From Elusimicrobiota bacterium (lineage in GTDB: Bacteria; Elusimicrobiota; Elusimicrobia; Elusimicrobiales; UBA9959): a DNA stretch of 64,000 bases. Location: positions 1 through 64,000 of the forward strand of contig JACQYT010000109.1 in assembly GCA_016208085.1 (NCBI GenBank), written 5' to 3'. Position 1 is the stretch's first letter, and each line of letters opens with the position of its first letter. Below are positions 30,243 through 40,880 of this stretch, one piece after another. The position numbers and the translations under genes are program-made. The notes below the pieces were generated by a model that saw nothing but the letters and a program-made list of their open reading frames with translations, ran no database searches and was not told where the DNA came from.

Positions 30243-30346
30243 AACGCAGATAGGCGCCGATGAAAAAATACGGATTATCGCAGGTGAAAACGCGCAGATC
30301 GCCGAAGCCGATCTTCGTTAGATCCGCGTAATTCAGGAGGACTATA

Positions 30347-30601
30347 ATGGCGGTAGCAGAAAATCTGGAAGAACGAGTAAAAAAAATAATTGTGTCGCAG
30401 CTCGCGGTTGACGCCTCGGAGATCAACCTGTCCGCGCAGTTCGTGCAGGACCTGGGGGCGGATTCCCTGGACACCGTGGAACTGGTGATGGCGCTGGAAG
30501 AGGAATTCGACATTGAAATCCCCGACGAAGACGCCGAAAAGATAAAGACCGTCGGTGAAGCCGTGAACTATATCAAGGAAAAGCTGCCCAAAAAAGACTG
30601 A
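30347..30601 (+). CDS. acpP: Acyl carrier protein
   Basis: [31 protein letters not shown]. Confidence 0.97.
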   Translation: MAVAENLEERVKKIIVSQLAVDASEINLSAQFVQDLGADSLDTVELVMALEEEFDIEIPDEDAEKIKTVGEAVNYIKEKLPKKD

Positions 30602-30695
30602 GAAGGCCGGCGGCGCGGCAAGCCGGCACGGAGGCGCGGCCCCGGCGGACAGCCGGAAACTTACCGGCCGCCAGAGTGCCGGCGACCGATAAATA

Positions 30696-31382
30696 ATGGC
30701 TTCCATCGAAGAAGCAATAGAATACAGTTTCAAGGACAAAGAACTGCTCGCTCAGGCCTTGACCCATAAGTCGTATTCCACCGAACGGGGTCAGGCCGGC
30801 TTTAATGAACGGCTGGAATTTCTGGGCGACAGCGTTCTCGGCCTGATCGTAGCCTATTATCTTTTTACGAAATATCCCTGCGAGGACGAAGGCTACCTGT
30901 CCAAGGTAAAATCGGTGCTGGTCTCCAGGACGAACCTGGCGCGCTGGGCTAAAGACCTGAACCTCGGCGAGCATGTCTTTCTGGGCGTCGGGGAGTCCCA
31001 GACCGGCGGGATGAAGCGCTCCAGCATACTGGCCAATTCTCTTGAAGCTCTTATAGGGGCTGTCTACCTGGACGGGGGACTTGAGAAAGCTTTCGTGTTA
31101 GTTTCACGCTGGCTGGACCGCCCGGGCGCGTCTTCCGTAGAGACGGACTATAAAAGCACTCTGCAGGAGCTGATACAGAAGCGGCATAAGAAGCCGCCGG
31201 AATACGAGATAATGCACACCGAGGGGCCCGAACACGAGAAAGTGTTTACCGTAAGGGTGAAGATAGGCCGGAAAGTCCTGGGCGTCGGCGCCGGCAAAAA
31301 CAAGAAAGAGGCCCAGCAGGCGGCCGCCAGGAACGCCTTTGATTACCTTGAGAGCCACGAGCTCCACACCCACGAACTGTGA
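30696..31382 (+). CDS. rnc: Ribonuclease III
   Basis: NERLEFLGDSVLGLIVAYYLF signature, C-terminal dsRBD. Confidence 0.96.
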   Translation: MASIEEAIEYSFKDKELLAQALTHKSYSTERGQAGFNERLEFLGDSVLGLIVAYYLFTKYPCEDEGYLSKVKSVLVSRTNLARWAKDLNLGEHVFLGVGESQTGGMKRSSILANSLEALIGAVYLDGGLEKAFVLVSRWLDRPGASSVETDYKSTLQELIQKRHKKPPEYEIMHTEGPEHEKVFTVRVKIGRKVLGVGAGKNKKEAQQAAARNAFDYLESHELHTHEL

Positions 31383-31479
31383 ACCCGTCCGCCTAACCTG
31401 CCTACCGGCAGGCAGGTTAGGCGGACGGAGGGATGAGGTATGAGGGATGAAAAAATAATTCTTGTTTATGCTGGAAATA

Positions 31480-31508
31480 AAAAACCCGCAGTTAAGCGGG
31501 TTTTTTAT
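31480..31508. terminator. Bidirectional rho-independent terminator
   Basis: AAAAAACCCGCAGTTAAGCGGGTTTTTTATT between convergent rnc and csp. Confidence 0.85.
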
Positions 31509-31524
31509 TTACTAAAACCGGACT

Positions 31525-31728
31525 TTACAGTTTAACGACTTTAACGGCTTTAGGACCCTTTTCCCCCTGCGCCACTTCAAACTCCACCGCCTGTCCTTCG
31601 GCAAGCGTTTTGAAACCATCGCCCTGTATTTCCTGATGGTGCACAAAAAGCTCCGCCCCGCCTTCGTCCGGGGTGATGAATCCGTAACCTTTTTTATCGT
31701 TAAACCACTTCACTTTTCCTTTCGTCAT
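31525..31728 (-). CDS. Cold shock protein (CSD family)
   Basis: [32 protein letters not shown]. Confidence 0.96.
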   Translation of the reverse strand: MTKGKVKWFNDKKGYGFITPDEGGAELFVHHQEIQGDGFKTLAEGQAVEFEVAQGEKGPKAVKVVKL

Positions 31729-31841
31729 TTGTTTACATTTCCTTTTGTTTGCATTTTAACTTCAACGCGGCGCTTTGCCGCGTTATTTATATCATACATG
31801 ATTATGAGCGCAAATGTAAATGCTTTCCTAAGAAGTTTATT

Positions 31842-32003
31842 AAAAATTTTTGCGGCAAAAATTTTTAATATACCCCGCCCTTTAGGGCGGGGTAACCTTG
31901 GGGCAAGAGGGGGTTTGAGGGAGAAAGAAATTTCTCCCTCATCTCCGGCACGGGGATGTAAAAACCCGCCGGGTAGGATAAAATGTTGCTTCAACATTTT
32001 ATT
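31842..32003. repeat. Mosaic palindromic repeat (nearly full set of modules)
   Basis: AAAAATTTTTGCGGCAAAAATTTTTA / CCCCGCCCTTTAGGGCGGGG / GAGGGAGAAAGAAATTTCTCCCTC / CCGGCACGGGG / AAAATGTTGCTTCAACATTTT palindromes in series. Confidence 0.8.
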
Positions 32004-32052
32004 AGGTATAATGAGAAAGACCGGCGCACGCCCAAGAAGGGCTCCCGGGCTT

Positions 32053-32184
32053 AGGAGCCGTTAAGAAATAACTGACGCATTTGGAGGCACAGATTTGAGC
32101 CGGATGCAAGGCGCGACGACGATGGTGTAGCAGGGCTACATTGAGGAGGAGCAACGCAGCAGCCGGCCAAAGATGTGCCTCCCC
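32053..32184. repeat. MITE-like element
   Basis: Nearly identical to 45003-45134 (GGAGCCGTTAAGAAATAACTGAC.CATTTGGAGGCACAG...GATGTGCCTCCCCC). Confidence 0.85.
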
Positions 32185-32222
32185 CGCGCCGTCCGGCCCG
32201 GGTCTGACGGAGCGGGAGGCCT

Positions 32223-33422
32223 TTGATGCAGGCTGAAAAAGTGGACTATCTTATAATCGGGGCCGGCATAATAGGCATGCAGCTTGCCGGCCAACTCCGG
32301 GAAAAAATGCCGGGCAAAAAAATCCTGCTGCTTGAAAAGGAAGCCGATGCCGCCTGCCATTCGAGCGGCAGGAACTCGGGCGTCCTGCATGCGGGGTTTT
32401 ATTACACGGCTGATTCGCTGAAGGCCCGTTTTACCAGGGACGGAAATCTTGCGCTCAAAAAATACTGCCGGGACAACGGCCTGGCCCTGAACGAGTGCGG
32501 CAAAGTGGTCGTAGCCTGCGACGAGACGGAGCTTGGGGCGCTTTTTGAACTTGAAAAGCGCGGCAAGGCCAACGGCGTAGATGTCAGGTTTATTGACGAG
32601 CGCGAGCTCGCGGAGATAGAACCCAATGCGAGGACCTTTAAAAAGGCCCTTTATTCTCCGACGACCGCGACAGTCGATCCTGTTGAAATTTGCGCCTCCC
32701 TTAAAGGCCGGCTTTTGGCTTCAGGGGTGCGGATTCTGTTCTCGGAAGGCTACAGGGAGCGGGTCGGGGAGAATATCGTCAAAACCACGAAAGGCCGTCT
32801 TATAGAGGCCGCCCGGCTGATCAATTCCGCCGGGCTTTACGCGGACAGGATAGCCCGGGATTTCGGTTTCTCAAAGAAGTACGTCATAATCCCGTTCAAA
32901 GGCGTCTATCTGAAATATTCCGGCGCGGCCGCGCCGGTGAAAGTCAACGTGTATCCGGTCCCCAACCTTAAAAATCCGTTCCTGGGCGTCCATTACACGG
33001 TGACCGTAGACGGGCAGGTCAAGCTCGGCCCGACGGCGATCCCGGCTTTCTGGCGCGAGAATTACGCCGGCTTCGACAATTTCAGCCCCGGCGAGCTGCT
33101 TGAGACCGCCGGATACGCGAGCCTGCTTTTTCTCAAGAATTCCTTCGGCTTCCGGAGCCTGGCTTTTGAAGAGATCCGGAAATACTATAAACCGTTTTTT
33201 GTGGGTCTGGGACTGAGGCTGGTGAAAAAGCTGGACGGCGCGGGCTTCAATCAGTGGACCAGGCCCGGCATACGGGCGCAGCTCCTGAACACCGAAACTT
33301 TTGAATTGGTCCAGGATTTCGTCGTGGAGGGGGACAAGTTCAGCACGCACATCCTCAATGCCGTCAGCCCGGCTTTTACCGGAAGCTTCCCGTTTACGGA
33401 ATGGATAATGTATAATCTTTAG
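32223..33422 (+). CDS. lhgO: FAD-dependent L-2-hydroxyglutarate oxidase-like oxidoreductase
   Basis: DYLIIGAGIIGMQLAGQL, EKEADAACHSSGRNSGVLHAGFYY, GVHYTVTVDGQVKLGPTAIPA. Confidence 0.85.
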   Translation: MMQAEKVDYLIIGAGIIGMQLAGQLREKMPGKKILLLEKEADAACHSSGRNSGVLHAGFYYTADSLKARFTRDGNLALKKYCRDNGLALNECGKVVVACDETELGALFELEKRGKANGVDVRFIDERELAEIEPNARTFKKALYSPTTATVDPVEICASLKGRLLASGVRILFSEGYRERVGENIVKTTKGRLIEAARLINSAGLYADRIARDFGFSKKYVIIPFKGVYLKYSGAAAPVKVNVYPVPNLKNPFLGVHYTVTVDGQVKLGPTAIPAFWRENYAGFDNFSPGELLETAGYASLLFLKNSFGFRSLAFEEIRKYYKPFFVGLGLRLVKKLDGAGFNQWTRPGIRAQLLNTETFELVQDFVVEGDKFSTHILNAVSPAFTGSFPFTEWIMYNL

Positions 33423-33463
33423 AACAGGATACCCGCTGCGGCAAGCGGGAACCCGGAGGCAGC

Positions 33464-34225
33464 ATGTCCGCTCCATTGAAGCCGGTCTTCGTCTGTCTGC
33501 TCCTCAGCGTTTCTTTCTCCGCAGCTTACGCCCAGGCGCCTTCAACAGACCCCGTCGCCGAACAGCGCAAAGACGCCGGCCCGCCCGTTAAAAGCACGGG
33601 CGCTTTCGCGACGGAATTGAACGGTTATAAACTGGCCGTCTGGGGAATGTCAAAAGAGGAAGTTAAGGCCGGCCTGCGCGGCGATTTTACGCGCGCCGAC
33701 CCGAACAATTACACGGCGGAACTGCCGTGGGAAATTTTACGCCTCGCCGGCATTGCCGAGTCCGATCCCGACGATCTGCTGGGCCCGGACCTGGAATGGT
33801 TTTACAGCGGGCCTCAGGACGCGACGCTCGGATTTTATAAAAAACGTTTTTTCTTCTACACCCGCAACCTGGATAAAATCCTGCCGGTTTCGGAGTATGC
33901 GCAAAAGATAACGGCCAACCACGGCAGGAACTCGCGCGCCGTCGCCTTCCAGAACACCGATCCCGCTGAGAACGCGGTAATAGGCTCTTATAACATGGAG
34001 ATCTGGGATAAAAAGAAAACCACGATCATTCTCGGCGTCGAAAAGCTGTTTCCCGGAGCGGAACCGGAAACCAACTACGAAGTCACCTACCTGAGCCCGG
34101 ATATTTTCGGGGAATTTAAAAACGATTTTGCGCGCGCCCTAAAGCAAAAGAACGAAGCGGAAAGGAACCAAAGCGAAACTCTGCTAGAGGAGCAGAAAAA
34201 AAACGCCCTTGAAGTGATCCAATAA
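33464..34225 (+). CDS. Hypothetical secreted protein
   Basis: Signal peptide VCLLLSVSFSAAYAQ; no family recognised. Confidence 0.55.
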   Translation: MSAPLKPVFVCLLLSVSFSAAYAQAPSTDPVAEQRKDAGPPVKSTGAFATELNGYKLAVWGMSKEEVKAGLRGDFTRADPNNYTAELPWEILRLAGIAESDPDDLLGPDLEWFYSGPQDATLGFYKKRFFFYTRNLDKILPVSEYAQKITANHGRNSRAVAFQNTDPAENAVIGSYNMEIWDKKKTTIILGVEKLFPGAEPETNYEVTYLSPDIFGEFKNDFARALKQKNEAERNQSETLLEEQKKNALEVIQ

Positions 34226-34235
34226 AAACGGCTTT

Positions 34236-35657
34236 TCAGGGTTTGGCCGGCGCTGCTTTTTTTAAAAAGAGCCGTCCGCAGCCGCCGTAACGGTAGTTCC
34301 GGCGCGCGTAGTCCAGCGCTCCGGCCGGGAGAGTATTGAAATAACCGCCCCAGACAAGCCCTTTGCAGCGTGGATCCGCCAGCGCCAGCACGATCTCCTT
34401 TTCAAGACGGACCGGCTCGAGCATGGCGCGCACTTCGTCATGCAGGAACCAGAAGTAATAGGCATGGGGGCGGTAAAACGACTCGCCCGTCCATACATCG
34501 AACACCCTGTCCTGCGGAGCGGTCCGGCTCATCACGCACGCAATGCCTTCCACCTGGACCGCGTTGGTATCCCGCAGCGAACCGAGCTGGGTCCGCAGCG
34601 GCGGGACCAGGGAAATGCAAAAACCAAGGGCCAGCGCCAAACGCGCGGCGCGGCTGCGGATCCTGCCTGACAGCCATCCCAGCGCCCCCGCCGCGAAAAA
34701 GCAAAGGAGCGGGGCCATCAGCAGGTAGTACTGCGCGTAAACAACGGGTAGCAGTACTGCGCCGGCGGCGGCCGCGCCGAGCGCGCAGACTTTCACGGTT
34801 TCCTTCCTGTATACCCACATCCCGAACAAACCCAACGACCAGACCGCGGCATTTTCCACGTAAGAGGGGAGCCAGAAAACCGTAAAAGGGAAGCCGGCGC
34901 GGAACCGGCGGTTGAAAAGATAGAAGCATTCGTAAAAGGCCCGGCCGCCATTCCTTGCCAGGAAATAAAGCGCCAGCCCGGCGAAAGGAATAGCCGCCCC
35001 GAGGAAAAAGCAGGCCCACCGCCGCAGGAAATCTTTCCAGGCAAATCCCGGCGCGACGCCCTGCCCGCCCGCATCGCTTATGAGCCAGCCGATGATAAGC
35101 CCCGCGGCCGGATATACTATTTTCGGCGTGAAGAAGAAGGCCAGCCCCAGGAGTAACCCCGCCGCTAGCCGCCTCCTCGGGGCAGAAGTGTCCCCAAGCA
35201 GGACCATGCTCAGCAGCGCCATGGCGGGAACATCGGGCCGGACTTCAAGGGATTTGTCCGCGAACGTCGTGAATGAACATAGTAAAAGAACAGGCAGCGC
35301 CCGCTCCAGGAGAGGGCGGCGTGGTTCCGTCATACCCCACAGCATCCTCATTGTCGCCGCCGTCAGCGCGAGCATAAGCAGGCGCGCGGACCATACGGCG
35401 CGGATAGGATCGTCAATGAACGCCGCCAGGGGGGCGAGCAGATAAGGGAAAAGGGGGCCGTGATGCTCAAAGAAATCCCGGAAAGGGACCTGCCCGCGCG
35501 CCACCAGCCAGGCGCCGTGGAGATGCTCCAGCTCGTCCGCGTCAAAAGTCCGGTCGCGGATCAGGTACAGGCGCAGTAGCAGGTAGGCGGCCCCGAAAAG
35601 CAGCAGCCCCGCCGCGATCCGGCGTTCTTTAGAACCGGCATAGTCAATGATTTTCAT
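34236..35657 (-). CDS. GT39-like polytopic membrane glycosyltransferase
   Basis: Polytopic, FDADELEHLHGAWLVARGQVPFRDFFEHHGPLFPYLLAP; likely start MKIIDYAG at 35657. Confidence 0.7.
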   Translation of the reverse strand: MKIIDYAGSKERRIAAGLLLFGAAYLLLRLYLIRDRTFDADELEHLHGAWLVARGQVPFRDFFEHHGPLFPYLLAPLAAFIDDPIRAVWSARLLMLALTAATMRMLWGMTEPRRPLLERALPVLLLCSFTTFADKSLEVRPDVPAMALLSMVLLGDTSAPRRRLAAGLLLGLAFFFTPKIVYPAAGLIIGWLISDAGGQGVAPGFAWKDFLRRWACFFLGAAIPFAGLALYFLARNGGRAFYECFYLFNRRFRAGFPFTVFWLPSYVENAAVWSLGLFGMWVYRKETVKVCALGAAAAGAVLLPVVYAQYYLLMAPLLCFFAAGALGWLSGRIRSRAARLALALGFCISLVPPLRTQLGSLRDTNAVQVEGIACVMSRTAPQDRVFDVWTGESFYRPHAYYFWFLHDEVRAMLEPVRLEKEIVLALADPRCKGLVWGGYFNTLPAGALDYARRNYRYGGCGRLFLKKAAPAKP

Positions 35658-35721
35658 TATTGAGATATGTTGTAACTCAGGTACTGAGCAATTACGATAT
35701 ATCGCAGAATCCAGGTAAAAA

Positions 35722-38700
35722 TTAGAAGCAATTTCCCACGCCCTTGCTTCCCGCGAGTGCCCACTGCCCCACCGCCGTACCTGTAGAAACACAAAGGTCT
35801 AAAATGACCGAATTGCCTATAACCTGCCCTATTACACCGGGAGCAAGCGCCTGTATCCCGGCTGAAGTAAGCCACCTGGGCTGCCAGTAGCCTTCGGCGG
35901 TAAAGGTGGATTTGGTAACACCGGCGCCGAACTGGGCGTTTCCGTTCACATCCAGCCTTTGAGCCGGAGAAGCCACGCCTATACCGATCTTGCCGTCGGC
36001 ACGCACCACAAGCGTGGAGCCGATCACTGAAAGTCCGGTCTGCGTGCCGCTTAAGCCCGTGCCGGTAACGACAAAAGAAGAACTTACCACCGCCCCGCCG
36101 TTTACGTCAAGCAGGTAGGCGGGCGAGGCCAGGCCGAGTCCCACTCTTCCGTCCTTTTTGACGACCAGCTTGGCGCCAGCCACATTTAGAACGTCGTCGG
36201 AATCCGTCAGCCCGTATTCTCCCGTAACGGTAAGCGACGACTTAAATACGGCGCCGCCCGCACCCATTATCCGCAGCACCTCGGTGCCGCTCGTCATATT
36301 GGTAGCGCCTGTCCGGTATTGCAAGTCCTTGCTGCTGGCGAGGAATCCTAAAACGCCTTTATCCGGAGTGGCTTGCTCATCCCACTTTATATATGTAGGG
36401 CCGCCGGACGGTTTCAGATCCAGATACGAGCCTGAACCGCCATCACCAGAACTGCCTATCCGTATACCCTTTATCGTATGGAGCATGACGTCCGTGTCCG
36501 GGATATTCACGCCTATGCCTACCCTGCCCCCGGGTGTCACCACCATGTCATAATAATTGTCGGCGGAATTATTGGTGCCTATGACGACGGTATAGTCTTC
36601 GCCGGTCTGTTCTCCGACTTTCAGCATGGCGAAGTGGTTGCCTATGCCCTGGTTGCCGGTCATGGTAATGGAGGAGGTGTAGATTTTGCCATACAGGTTC
36701 CCATTCATGTCCCCGTAAAATCCGCCCTGGGCTGTGACGCTTGAAACAGCCAGGACTCCGCCGGCGACGACCAGTTTATGGGAAGTAGTAGTAGTGGAAA
36801 TGCCGACCCCTGATGAAGTCGTGCTGACATAAAGCGCCGGCGCGGCCAAATTCTGGCCGATGAGCATATTCGCGTTAATATGCAGGCTCTCCTCCGGGTT
36901 AATAGTCCCGACCCCGAATTTCCAGTTGCCCAGCTCATCCGACTTTATGCGGAAAACTTCCGCCCCGTCGGTGGCGGGATCGGACGCGGCCGCCCTATAG
37001 ATAAAATCCCTCGTACCGGCCCCGAAACCCAGCGCGCCCTGGCGGCCGCCGGAAGCAAGGGAATCGTCGGACCACCTTATATAACCGAAGTCTCCGAACG
37101 TGTTAATACGGATATCGGCCGGGCCGGCCTGGTTTATGATCCGCATCTCCTTATAGACGTCCAGATAGTAAGTCGGATTTGGGATATGAATCCCCACCTT
37201 ACCCTGGTCGGTAACGACCAGCGAGTCGGAACCGGGGTTTGCCGTTGTGGAAACGACAAGCGCATAGACGCCGGCGGAAGTATTGATCACGGTGACGCTT
37301 GAATCCCTTACGGTAAGGGCGGCGTTGAGGGTAAGCGGCCCGGTCATCGTATCCCCGGTTTTAGCGACTTTGGCGGTATCGGTGCCGATTACATTTGTGA
37401 GCTGCGAGCCGTCGCCCTTAAAATACGGGGCCGACACGACGCCGGTGAGCACCTTTATGCCTGAAGTGGTCTCAATGCTGTACTTATCCGCCCCCCAACC
37501 CCCGAAAAAAGTGCCGGTTGACGCGGTGATATCGTTAACCAGGCTTATGGAATTCGCGCTTAACGGTCCCTGAGTATAAAAACCGTCCTGGGCGGTTACG
37601 CTTGAAACAGCCAGTATCCCGCCCTCCACCCTTAATTTATGGGTCATGTTGTTCGTTCCCACGCCTACGCCGCCGGCCGTGGAAACATAAAGATGCCAGC
37701 CCAGCATGGCGGCGTCGGTGGTGACGGCAAGGGAATAGGGCGCAACGGCGGTGTTGCTGGTTATTATGGTCACGCTTGAACCCGCAATTATCAAATGTCC
37801 GCTCATCGTATCGCCGGACTTTAAGACTTTAGAGGTGTCCTCGGAGATCACGCCGGTCAACTGCGAGCCGTTGCCGATAATTTTGGCCCCGCCGGCCAAA
37901 TAAACATGGGTGCTGACATATAAGCCGCCGTAATAGGCGCTTGTGGTGGAGGATATTTCCACATTGGTCGTAAACTGCAGCCGCCTCCCTACAATGCCGG
38001 CCGCGTCGTTCACGATCAGGCTCGCGCCGGCGACAGAGCTGTAGATCGGGCTGGAAATGAAAAGCGTGCCGGTTATAGTATCGCCTATCTTGCGCACCTT
38101 GGTAGAATCATTGACCGCGCTGAGATTCGCGCCGTCGCCGTAGAAATAACTGCCGTAAACTTTGCCCTGGCCCGTCACTCTGAAGACATTGGTGGAGCCG
38201 GTGGAGACTATAAGGATATTCCCGGTTTCGCCGGGCCCGGTTGAAATATGGAGCTTTGCCTGGGGAGTGTTCGTGGAAATGCCTACATTGCCCGGGTTGA
38301 CATTGTAGAGGTCTTGGTCGCCGTTTGCCGGGCGCCACAACGTGTCGCCTGCGGCTATGGTCTGCACAGAACCGTCCGGGAACCTGAATCCACAGGTATA
38401 GTTTAAGGGGTCGTAGGCGCAGATCGGCCAGTCCCCTTTACTTTCCACCATGCCGCTTACGCTTAACTGCGTCCCGGGGGAGATGCTGCCTACCGAAATG
38501 CCGCCCATCACGAAAAGGTTGGAGGAAATAGTCACAGCCCCGTTTGTGGTTTCGTCATGCGTTCCTATCAGATCCACTTTGAAAGGGGGTGTCCCCGCCG
38601 GAGAAAAAACGGGTCCAGCCGAGGCCGTGGAAGCGTAAAGCGAGTTAAAAGCGTACGGAGAAGCCTGCAGCCTGACGCGCGGCGACATCGCTTCGTAAAC

Positions 38701-39090
38701 GCCCGTGCAGTCGCCGTCGCTGTCCACCTGTATCTCAAGCCAGAGCCCGTTGTAGCCGGTAAAAAGGGCGCCCGGAATGCCGCCGGAAACGGCGGAGCCG
38801 ATCTCCACATCATAGCGTCCTCTTAAGACCGACACATTACAGCGGCTCTCGGTAAATAACGCCGAACCGCCGTTTGGAACGTCATAGATCGCAAACTTCA
38901 TGTCCTGCGGAGAATCCACGGCCAGATTCGTGATTTTGCTGACCAGGAAGCCCTGGTAATTTATGCTCTGCGTTATGGCGGCGAAGGCAGGGGAGAGGGT
39001 GTAGGGTATAGGGTATAGGGTAAAAACAGCCGAAACAACCAACAGAAATTTTTTCCACCGATGCGATTTAAATTCCGTTGAAAATTTCAT
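35722..39090 (-). CDS. Large secreted fibre-like repeat protein (1122 aa)
   Basis: Signal peptide; repeated STKVRKIGDTITGTL / TSKVLKSGDTMSGHL / TAKVAKTGDTMTGPLTL motifs, resembling phage tail-fibre TMTGxL repeats. Confidence 0.75.
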   Translation of the reverse strand: MKFSTEFKSHRWKKFLLVVSAVFTLYPIPYTLSPAFAAITQSINYQGFLVSKITNLAVDSPQDMKFAIYDVPNGGSALFTESRCNVSVLRGRYDVEIGSAVSGGIPGALFTGYNGLWLEIQVDSDGDCTGVYEAMSPRVRLQASPYAFNSLYASTASAGPVFSPAGTPPFKVDLIGTHDETTNGAVTISSNLFVMGGISVGSISPGTQLSVSGMVESKGDWPICAYDPLNYTCGFRFPDGSVQTIAAGDTLWRPANGDQDLYNVNPGNVGISTNTPQAKLHISTGPGETGNILIVSTGSTNVFRVTGQGKVYGSYFYGDGANLSAVNDSTKVRKIGDTITGTLFISSPIYSSVAGASLIVNDAAGIVGRRLQFTTNVEISSTTSAYYGGLYVSTHVYLAGGAKIIGNGSQLTGVISEDTSKVLKSGDTMSGHLIIAGSSVTIITSNTAVAPYSLAVTTDAAMLGWHLYVSTAGGVGVGTNNMTHKLRVEGGILAVSSVTAQDGFYTQGPLSANSISLVNDITASTGTFFGGWGADKYSIETTSGIKVLTGVVSAPYFKGDGSQLTNVIGTDTAKVAKTGDTMTGPLTLNAALTVRDSSVTVINTSAGVYALVVSTTANPGSDSLVVTDQGKVGIHIPNPTYYLDVYKEMRIINQAGPADIRINTFGDFGYIRWSDDSLASGGRQGALGFGAGTRDFIYRAAASDPATDGAEVFRIKSDELGNWKFGVGTINPEESLHINANMLIGQNLAAPALYVSTTSSGVGISTTTTSHKLVVAGGVLAVSSVTAQGGFYGDMNGNLYGKIYTSSITMTGNQGIGNHFAMLKVGEQTGEDYTVVIGTNNSADNYYDMVVTPGGRVGIGVNIPDTDVMLHTIKGIRIGSSGDGGSGSYLDLKPSGGPTYIKWDEQATPDKGVLGFLASSKDLQYRTGATNMTSGTEVLRIMGAGGAVFKSSLTVTGEYGLTDSDDVLNVAGAKLVVKKDGRVGLGLASPAYLLDVNGGAVVSSSFVVTGTGLSGTQTGLSVIGSTLVVRADGKIGIGVASPAQRLDVNGNAQFGAGVTKSTFTAEGYWQPRWLTSAGIQALAPGVIGQVIGNSVILDLCVSTGTAVGQWALAGSKGVGNCF

Positions 39091-39134
39091 AAAATCCTCC
39101 GTCTGCCTCGCCTCTCTACCCTAACCCCTAGACC

Positions 39135-40796
39135 CTATCTTATCACTGCGACCGTGCCGTTATACACCTTCCCACCGGACTCAATCTGGTAAATATAGAC
39201 TCCGCCCGGCACGATCTGTCCGCCGCGTTTGGCGTCCCAGACCAGGGAATTAGTTATCGGGCCGGCGGTCATCTTCGCGACATAAGCCCCTTTCATGTCA
39301 TAGATCCGCCCTTTGACCCCGGACAGCAGCGATTTGTCGAAAACGAATACCATGTTATCATTTTTGCCGTCGCTGTTAGGAGTGATCAGCCTGTTGGAAA
39401 GGCCCGCCGCGTCCGCTGAGAAAGACACGGAGCGCACGACGGAACGGAGCTGGTATTTCCCAAGCATTGTGGTCTGGAGTTCCACGTTTTTATCCGTTTC
39501 ATTCACCTTGCCGTAAAACTGAAGCCATTTGGCGCCGTTGTAATAATAAAGGCTCAAGGCCGCGGCATCTTCGCCGGAGGGGACGACGACGCCGCCGGAT
39601 TTGCGGTAATAGACCTTCAGGGTCGCCGGGCTGGAGAGCTTGAACTGCCCGTCCTTTTCTATCCCGCCCCTGTAGGCGGAAAGTTCGACGGATCTCAGCA
39701 CCCGGCCGCCCAGGTCTTCGGGGTGAGGGATTATCTCCACGGTATAAAGGTTCATCGGGTCCGGGTTCGGGGTGTCGGAGACAAAATCGCCAAGTCCGTC
39801 GCCGGGGATCTCAAGGAGGGTGGTATTATCGGCCGCTATAAAATAAAGCGCGGCGCCGGTATTGCCCTGGGTATATGACGGAGCGGAAAATCCGGCCTTA
39901 TTAAGGGCCTTGACGTGGTAGTAATACTGCCGGCCCGCATCCACAGTGTTGTCGGTCCAATGGAAAGTATCCGTTGATAATCCCGATTCCGGACCAAGCG
40001 GGAGCCAGTCCGCGTTGGCCGGCGCCGTGGCCCGGAAAACCTGATAGCCGCTTATCTCATAAGGGTAGACCGGGTTGAAGCGGTCGTTAAACGGCATCAG
40101 GTTGGCGAAGCCGATCGGAGGTATCCAGGACATGGTAACAGAGGTCGGGTTGGCGGTTACCCTGAAATTCATGGGAACCAGGGGAACCACAGCGAACACG
40201 CAGGCCATATTGGACAGCTCGGATTGCAGGAGGTGGTCGTTTACGCTCTCAATAGCGAAGTAATAAGTGGTGCCGGCGTCGAATCCTTCTATGATGCGCG
40301 TATCCCGCACGCCGATGGCCAGCGGGGTCCAGCCCTGGGGCACGTCCCGGGCCGAGGAAAAAGCCGCGTCCGTGGATATGTACGCGGCGCTGGTGTAGTG
40401 CAGGATATACTTTTCAACCGCGCCGGTATTGCGGTACCAGTTGGCCACCGGCGCCGTCCAGGTGATGCGCAGGCTGTAGCTGGAAATGGTGACCAGGGCC
40501 AGGTCGTTTATCGGCGAAGGCTGGGGATAAAACGCCAGCAGGCCGCTTCTGGCTGAAAAAGCGCCCGCAGCCGCCGTTGAAACGGCCGTTTCCTGTGCGT
40601 TGCCGTTATGCTCGAAACTGGAAGAATAGCTGTATTTCGCGCCATAGGAAAGACCGCCGTTCACGTCCGAGAAATACACGCTCTCTACCCTGGCGCCGAA
40701 GACAGGGGTTAGGGTATAGGGGCTCGGGGTTAGGGTAACGGCGAACAGAGCCGCCAAAACCGCTATCGCTTTCCTGTTATGCGCCGGAATATTCAT
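39135..40796 (-). CDS. Secreted fibronectin-III-like protein with gliding/FlgD-type C-terminal module
   Basis: Fn3-like segments (PLVPMNFRVTANPTSVTMSWIPP); C-terminus RLITPNSDGKNDNMVFVF...VPGGVYIYQIESGGKVYNGTVAVIR. Confidence 0.75.
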   Translation of the reverse strand: MNIPAHNRKAIAVLAALFAVTLTPSPYTLTPVFGARVESVYFSDVNGGLSYGAKYSYSSSFEHNGNAQETAVSTAAAGAFSARSGLLAFYPQPSPINDLALVTISSYSLRITWTAPVANWYRNTGAVEKYILHYTSAAYISTDAAFSSARDVPQGWTPLAIGVRDTRIIEGFDAGTTYYFAIESVNDHLLQSELSNMACVFAVVPLVPMNFRVTANPTSVTMSWIPPIGFANLMPFNDRFNPVYPYEISGYQVFRATAPANADWLPLGPESGLSTDTFHWTDNTVDAGRQYYYHVKALNKAGFSAPSYTQGNTGAALYFIAADNTTLLEIPGDGLGDFVSDTPNPDPMNLYTVEIIPHPEDLGGRVLRSVELSAYRGGIEKDGQFKLSSPATLKVYYRKSGGVVVPSGEDAAALSLYYYNGAKWLQFYGKVNETDKNVELQTTMLGKYQLRSVVRSVSFSADAAGLSNRLITPNSDGKNDNMVFVFDKSLLSGVKGRIYDMKGAYVAKMTAGPITNSLVWDAKRGGQIVPGGVYIYQIESGGKVYNGTVAVIR

Positions 40797-40880
40797 AATA
40801 TTCTTCAGTATAACCCTTAATTGCGACTGAATTATTGCGGATTCGTGACAATCCGGTATAAAATCTGAGACGAAAGAAAT

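Noticed and set aside
28444-30601. fabD/fabF missing from the plsX-fabG-acpP cluster
   Set aside because: Common rearrangement; cannot be assessed from one window.
31725-32064. ORFs at 31636-32064 (+) and 31725-31997 (-)
   Set aside because: Read-through of the mosaic palindromic repeat; the peptides recur only because the DNA repeat recurs.
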